A stretch of DNA of 9,045 nt from Methanomicrobiales archaeon. GTDB lineage: Archaea; Halobacteriota; Methanomicrobia; Methanomicrobiales; Methanoculleaceae. The position numbers and the translations under genes were made by a program. The stretch covers positions 1-9,045 of the forward strand of contig JAAZID010000010.1 in assembly GCA_012510295.1 (NCBI GenBank), in the 5' to 3' direction. Below, piece after piece: positions 5,663 through 9,045 of the stretch (position 1 is its first letter; each line of letters begins with the position of its first letter). The notes below the pieces were generated by a model. That model had not been told where the DNA came from and made no database searches. It saw only the letters and a list, made by a program, of their open reading frames with translations.

Positions 5663-6727
5663 TCACCGGATGTCCATCCGCATGAACCTCGTATACGCGA
5701 TGGCGAAGAAGATCGACGGAAAGGCGATCAGACCTGCGATACCTGCCCAGACACTGTTGAGAGAATCAACGAGCGGCATCTCCCGGCCTGCAGAGACGAC
5801 AGCGGCCACAGCCTGGTAACTCTTCTGCGGCGAGAGAAGCGTGATCACATCGGTGACGGTTCTTTTCTTCTCGGTATACGTCGCCAGTTCTTCCTGGTAA
5901 TCTCTCAGCGCTTCACTCCATACAGATGCCTGCTGCCCGGAATCGTCACGCTGGACGAACGATTCACCAGCAGAAGTGGAGACATACATTTCCACGGGAG
6001 TCACTTCGATTTGCTGGGGACGTTGCGGGGGTGGGCCTGCAACGGCATCGCCAACCATCACCCCGAGCACCGGGAGGAGCGACGAGATGACAAAGAAGAT
6101 CAAGAGGGTGAAGATCAACGCGTTGCCGCTCTCCCGGATAACCGTCGAGAACGCCAGGGCGACGGCGAACCACGCGCTCAGGAAGAGGAGCGAGATCGCC
6201 CCGAAGAGCAGGATGGCGACAATTTCGCTCGCCGTCGGCACGATCGAGAGCACGAGGAGGACGGCGGTGGTGACGGCAAGGACAAGCCCCACGACGATGG
6301 CCAGGGCGGCGGCGCCCCCGAACGCCTTGCCGACGATGACTTCGTCCCGGTAGATCGGGTGTGCAAGGAGGGTTTTGAGCGATCGGGACTCCTTTTCGCG
6401 GGTGACCAGGTCGAACCCGGCTGCAATCGCGAGCAGTGTCCCGAGCGTCACCGTGGTCCCGGCCATGGAATCGAAGATGAGCAGGATCGAGGGGCGCTCA
6501 GGCATATCAAGCCACCAGGCCCCGAGTTCCTGCAGATCCCGATACTCGTCGGCCGCCTGCAGCGCGTCGTTGTACGAGGTCAGTGCGTAATCGTAGCGTT
6601 CGAGCCCCTGGCCTGTGCCGACCACCGCGATGATGAGATATAGGAAAAAGATCAGGAGGAACCGCCGGCTCGTGAAGAGGTCGGAGAGCTCTTTTGCGGC
6701 CACGGTTAAAACTCGTTCTGCTGCCAT
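5663..6727 (-). CDS. ABC-2 type transporter permease (NosY-like)
   Basis: This encodes 354 residues of an integral membrane permease that would pair with a separate ATP-binding subunit; none is in the window. The first helix is RRFLLIFFLYLIIAVVG. An outside loop of about 60 residues (GLERYDYALTSYNDALQ to WWLDMPERPS) follows. The helix FDSMAGTTVTLGTLLAIAAG leads into the family signature DLVTREKESRSLKTLLAHPI and YRDEVIVGKAFGG. Next come three hydrophobic helices up to ISSLLPVLGVMVG. A second outside domain (TPVEMYVSTSAGESFV to TVTDVITLLSP) precedes the last helix and the end FFAIAYTRFMRMDIR. The start ATG at 6727 has GGGGT 5 nt upstream. It belongs to a local paralogue set with the partial gene at 8749-9045 and the fragment at 1597-1860. 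The substrate cannot be told. Confidence 0.92.
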   Translation of the reverse strand: MAAERVLTVAAKELSDLFTSRRFLLIFFLYLIIAVVGTGQGLERYDYALTSYNDALQAADEYRDLQELGAWWLDMPERPSILLIFDSMAGTTVTLGTLLAIAAGFDLVTREKESRSLKTLLAHPIYRDEVIVGKAFGGAAALAIVVGLVLAVTTAVLLVLSIVPTASEIVAILLFGAISLLFLSAWFAVALAFSTVIRESGNALIFTLLIFFVISSLLPVLGVMVGDAVAGPPPQRPQQIEVTPVEMYVSTSAGESFVQRDDSGQQASVWSEALRDYQEELATYTEKKRTVTDVITLLSPQKSYQAVAAVVSAGREMPLVDSLNSVWAGIAGLIAFPSIFFAIAYTRFMRMDIR

Positions 6728-6760
6728 AAATTACCCCGTTATACTATAGGGTCGATATCA

Positions 6761-6888
6761 TCACCCCTGCGAGAGAAGATACGTGAGGGCGAGGAGTGAG
6801 GCGGCGACGATGCATGCAACCAGAACCCGAGGGAGTGGTTCACCATGTTAGAGTTCCAGGGTATGAGAAGTGGTTGTGCGCATCTCAT
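6761..6888 (-). pseudogene. Degenerate small membrane-protein frame
   Basis: Two overlapping frames lie between the 128-aa gene and the permease. ATG at 6888 overlaps the preceding stop (ATGA) and opens MRCAQPLLIPWNSNMVNHSL, then becomes Ser/Pro-rich. A second frame without a start codon (6847-6761) reads EPLPRVLVACIVAASLLALT then YLLSQG and stop, a clear membrane helix. One base inserted or lost near 6825 would join them into a small one-helix protein like the 34-aa gene at 5058-4954. This is an inference; intact function is unlikely as written. Confidence 0.3.
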
Positions 6889-7271
6889 GTCTCGACCTCG
6901 GGAATGTATGACGGGTATGTCTCATAGGCGGCGGAGACCATGCATGAGTCGTTGACCTGAGCAACTATCATTGAAGCCGTCATGCGGTCATCGGGGTTCG
7001 GATCAAGGGGATGAAAGACAATCTGAGTGTAATTTCCCTCTTCGCTATAGGAACCCTTTGAGAATGAAATCGTATCGATGTTTTTGTTACTAAGCAACCT
7101 GACGACCTCCGGATCGACGAGGGTCGCATTGAGTGCATTGAGCGACGTGACCTCTGCCGGACACGTATCCGCAACTCCTATCTGGCGAGGTTCATGTAAT
7201 GGAAAGTAATATCCTATTCCTATTCCCAAAAAAAGGGTCAAAATTAAAGAGCCGGCCATCAATGATTTCAT
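6885..7271 (-). CDS. Membrane-anchored exported protein, function unknown
   Basis: This encodes 128 residues starting MKSLMAGSLILTLFLGIGIG, an N-terminal membrane anchor or signal, followed by an outside domain with two cysteines (DTCPAE near residue 35 and NDSCMV near 109) that could form a disulfide. The ATG (7271-7269) overlaps the TGA of the upstream gene as ATGA, which fixes the start and suggests translational coupling. Longer in-frame starts up to 7397 lie inside the upstream gene and are less likely. GGTGAG lies about 13 nt before the start. Its codons are more AT-rich than those of the permease downstream, like its partner gene. I recognise no family. Confidence 0.72.
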   Translation of the reverse strand: MKSLMAGSLILTLFLGIGIGYYFPLHEPRQIGVADTCPAEVTSLNALNATLVDPEVVRLLSNKNIDTISFSKGSYSEEGNYTQIVFHPLDPNPDDRMTASMIVAQVNDSCMVSAAYETYPSYIPEVET

Positions 7272-8278
7272 GCTATCCAAGATCTCACCCGATATGCCTT
7301 TGACCACCATGGGATACTGTATTCCAATTCCGGCGCCCCAGCAGAACAACCTACGAGATGAGAGACCGTACTGTCCTGAAGGTTGTTGTTCCACCACAGT
7401 GTAATGGGACTATAACTGGTAGTCAAATACGAGTCCCAGAAGTAAGCTTCAGAGACAGGAGTGAAGGTGTTGCCATTTAGGGCAAAAAATTCATGGTTTT
7501 CGTCCACATCTCCAAAACAAAAAGGCACGTGCCCAGTCCTAATGACTTCCCCCTGCCATAATAGCATGTATGGATATCCCTCAGCTGCTTGTACTGTGCT
7601 GATATAAATCTCAAAGAAGTAATCCGCTGAGCCACTTGTGAATGTTTGGTGAACAATATATCGCTCATTTTCTGGGACTGTGCTATCATAAGTGAAAACA
7701 GTATATTCTGAAGGATCACCTCCAAAAGCCTCAGAGTTCTTTGCCACACCCACTTCTATCCAAGTAGGAACTCCATTGAGTTCTTTGCCTATATGAGATG
7801 TTAGATAGTGTAACGCTGTACCACTGGAAGATACTTCCAAATTTCCAGGATGATTATACCCGTTGATCCCTTGATAGTGGTGTTCATCGATTCTAATTCC
7901 TGAATCTGCCTGTAGTGAAGTTGATTGTGACGAGACCTCCAGGCTGCCGCCAACTCTAACAGAACGATATTTATGTAACCGGGTAAGCCCTTCGGAGAGT
8001 TCCTTGCTCCTATTTTCATTCATGCCGTCAAGATAGGTTATTTTCGGCATTTCTTCAATCATTTGAGAGATTTCTTTATCACTTAACCGATCTCCCCCAT
8101 CGTCAAAAAGAAAAGGACTCCGCTCCAGTTCTACGCTCCTGCTTACCGGATCGCCACAAGGCGAATTGGTGCCGCCCGGGCTGTTTTCATTCGCACTCAC
8201 CGCCGGCACGAAGATCGCACCGACGATCAGCAACGTCACGATGAGGACGCTGATTCCGGAAAGAACTTTTGGTTTCAT
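7268..8278 (-). CDS. Secreted protein, function unknown
   Basis: This encodes 336 residues. The N-terminus MKPKVLSGISVLIVTLLIVG ending in VPAVSA is a signal peptide cut at about residue 29. The N-terminal third is charged and probably helical (DKEISQMIEEMPKITYLDGM, RSKELSEGLTRLHKY). The C-terminal two thirds is rich in beta strands and aromatics (GVPTWIEVGVAKNSEAFGG, YTVFTYDSTVP, ADYFFEIYISTVQAAEGYPY, ITLWWNNNLQD), suggesting a secreted beta-sandwich; I cannot name the family. The start at 8278 is supported by AAGGAGGA 9 nt upstream. A seven-codon upstream frame (8298-8275) overlaps this start as ATGA. The leader is element 1 copy D. The gene is visibly more AT-rich than its surroundings, suggesting transfer. 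It is coupled to the 128-aa gene. Confidence 0.8.
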   Translation of the reverse strand: MKPKVLSGISVLIVTLLIVGAIFVPAVSANENSPGGTNSPCGDPVSRSVELERSPFLFDDGGDRLSDKEISQMIEEMPKITYLDGMNENRSKELSEGLTRLHKYRSVRVGGSLEVSSQSTSLQADSGIRIDEHHYQGINGYNHPGNLEVSSSGTALHYLTSHIGKELNGVPTWIEVGVAKNSEAFGGDPSEYTVFTYDSTVPENERYIVHQTFTSGSADYFFEIYISTVQAAEGYPYMLLWQGEVIRTGHVPFCFGDVDENHEFFALNGNTFTPVSEAYFWDSYLTTSYSPITLWWNNNLQDSTVSHLVGCSAGAPELEYSIPWWSKAYRVRSWIA

Positions 8279-8295
8279 GATTCCATTCCTCCTTT

Positions 8296-8418
8296 CATGT
8301 GTGCCCCGGAACCGCAACGGCTATCCCTTCCGGACGCCAACAGCCCTATTGCTCTCCGGGTATGCTGTGGGAGCCGGGACACGATGCCGATCGAGTTCCC
8401 CGGTCCCCGCGGGATATC
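8296..8418 (-). repeat. Element 1, copy D: leader of the 8278-7268 gene
   Basis: On the minus strand GATATCCC (8418-8411) pairs through TATCCC with GGGATAGCC (8327-8319). GGGGACCGGG pairs with CCCGGCTCCC with one mismatch. TCC-GGAA-GGG gives the optional GNRA hairpin. Similarity to copy A continues to GGGGCACACATGAA beside the ribosome binding site, so these two copies share both the fold and the end of the leader, although the genes they precede are unrelated. Confidence 0.75.
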
Positions 8419-8438
8419 ACTTGCGATATCGCCGATCG

Positions 8439-8711
8439 AGACATCGGTGTTGCTCCCCTTAACGTTTCTGTGCTCATCATCGAATCGTCAGCGGTGTCTC
8501 CGGCTCACCGGTTCTCCTCGATTTACAGCGATAGCCTCTGTTCACAAGCAATACAGCCGATCTCCAGGGAAAATTAATCCGGTGCTTTCTCATAGGCACG
8601 GGGGTTGGTTTCGAACCGAACTGCGCGACACCTCGCCCCGATCCGAAAATACGGTTATTTTAAGGGTGCATATCCGGCCCGGCTCTACTGCTGCCGGCGA
8701 TGCGCGTGCAC
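8439..8711 (-). repeat. Element 2, third copy
   Basis: This copy aligns with 5352-5625 throughout. The hairpin is GTGCTT (8582-8587), loop TCTCAT, AGGCAC (8594-8599), with one pair changed from C-G to T-A compared with the second copy. In sense direction it lies after the second permease gene and before element 1 copy D. Confidence 0.78.
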
Positions 8712-8728
8712 TGGCCCCGTACATACCT

Positions 8729-8747
8729 GGCGGTTTCACCTTCCGCC
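8729..8747 (-). terminator. Hairpin after the second permease gene
   Basis: On the minus strand GGCGG (8747-8743) pairs with CCGCC (8733-8729), one base after the stop codon, exactly as at 5661-5643. No T-run follows. Confidence 0.4.
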
Positions 8748-8748
8748 G

Positions 8749-9045
8749 TCACCGGATATCCATCCGCATGAACCTTGTATACGCGACGGCGAAGAAGATC
8801 GACGGGAAAACAAGCAACGCCGCCAGATTCCGCCAGATCCGGCTTGCCGCATCCTCCGGCGGCAGTTCCGAAGGATAGGTAATCGTCGAGGCCACGGTAT
8901 TATAGGCCATCATCGGGGAGAAGAGGTAGACCGTATCGGTGACGAATTGCTGTTTGCTCCGGTAAACCTCCATCTCCTCGACGTACTGTCCGGACTCTTC
9001 CTGGTACACCTTCCATACCGCTTCGTCATCCCCGTTCGGCGTTTC
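8749..9045 (-). CDS. ABC-2 type permease, C-terminal part (partial)
   Basis: The frame is open to the window edge; 98 codons are visible. It starts in the second outside domain (ETPNGDDEAVWKVYQEESGQ), continues through QFVTDTVYLFSPMMAYNTVA and ends FPSIFFAVAYTRFMRMDIR. The last 18 residues differ at a single position from the end of the complete permease at 6727-5663. The more distal outside part is much more diverged, so the two are paralogues and not a recent copy. Similarity continues past the stop into the hairpin and element 2. The GTG at 9009 is internal, not a start. Confidence 0.88.
   Translation of the reverse strand, partial: ETPNGDDEAVWKVYQEESGQYVEEMEVYRSKQQFVTDTVYLFSPMMAYNTVASTITYPSELPPEDAASRIWRNLAALLVFPSIFFAVAYTRFMRMDIR

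Noticed and set aside
5321..6643. A 440-codon plus-strand open frame opposite the complete permease
   Set aside because: It is the antisense shadow of a clear permease gene in GC-rich DNA and is highly charged and low in hydrophobic residues.
830..8711. CRISPR array or tandem repeat
   Set aside because: The repeats are long, structured, irregularly spaced and partly inverted, with genes between them and no uniform spacers.
8297..8878. Long plus-strand open frames through elements 1 and 2 (also 3680-4060 and 5321-6643), giving similar peptides such as LTFLCSSSNRQRCLRLTGSP in two copies
   Set aside because: Changes between two element 2 copies do favour third positions, but the first copy differs from the third about equally at all codon positions and shifts frame near 4019. 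Element 1 copies shift frame against each other. The frames also run antisense into permease genes.

Overview
The window looks like an accessory region of a methanogenic archaeon, probably Methanomicrobiales and Methanoculleus-like. This is inferred from moderately high GC, GGTGATG/GAGG ribosome binding sites, TATA-box promoters, many signal-peptide proteins, an archaeal-type IS200/IS605 tnpB end, and NosY-like ABC-2 permeases. No rRNA, tRNA or CRISPR array is visible.

Left part (1-1860): the 3' end of a tnpB gene and the hairpin right end of its IS200/IS605 element abut the end of a small secreted-protein gene (691-248, minus), whose stop codon lies in the IS end. A divergent promoter region separates that gene from a second secreted-protein gene (979-1491, plus). 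The two TATA boxes each follow one arm of an 11-bp inverted repeat. The second gene has a roughly 165-nt leader carrying a structured repeat (element 1, copy A). After a T-run terminator comes a truncated, frameshifted ABC-2 permease fragment on the plus strand (1597-1860).

Middle part (1869-6727, minus): a membrane-anchored M28 peptidase gene is broken by a one-base frameshift. Upstream of it is a gene-free block (3741-4330) made of element 1, element 2 and element 1 again. Next come three tightly packed genes for small membrane or anchored proteins: a 92-aa two-helix protein, a 34-aa one-helix protein and a 185-aa anchored protein. A complete ABC-2 permease gene (6727-5663) follows, separated from them by another copy of element 2.

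Right part (6742-9045, minus): a relatively AT-rich secreted-protein gene (8278-7268) overlaps an anchored 128-aa protein gene by ATGA, followed by a degenerate small membrane frame. Upstream are element 1 copy D, element 2, and the 3' end of a second permease paralogue that leaves the window.

The unusual content is in the intergenic DNA. Element 1 (about 100 nt, four copies) can fold into a closed multi-branched structure. Two copies carry a TATA box 39-40 nt upstream of the fold despite unrelated flanks, and two copies form the leaders of otherwise unrelated secreted-protein genes. Element 2 (about 255 nt, three copies) carries a hairpin whose loop is conserved and whose stem includes a compensatory base-pair change. 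These are candidates for undescribed leader RNAs or small RNAs. An alternative is a non-autonomous repeat family amplified together with the permease loci.
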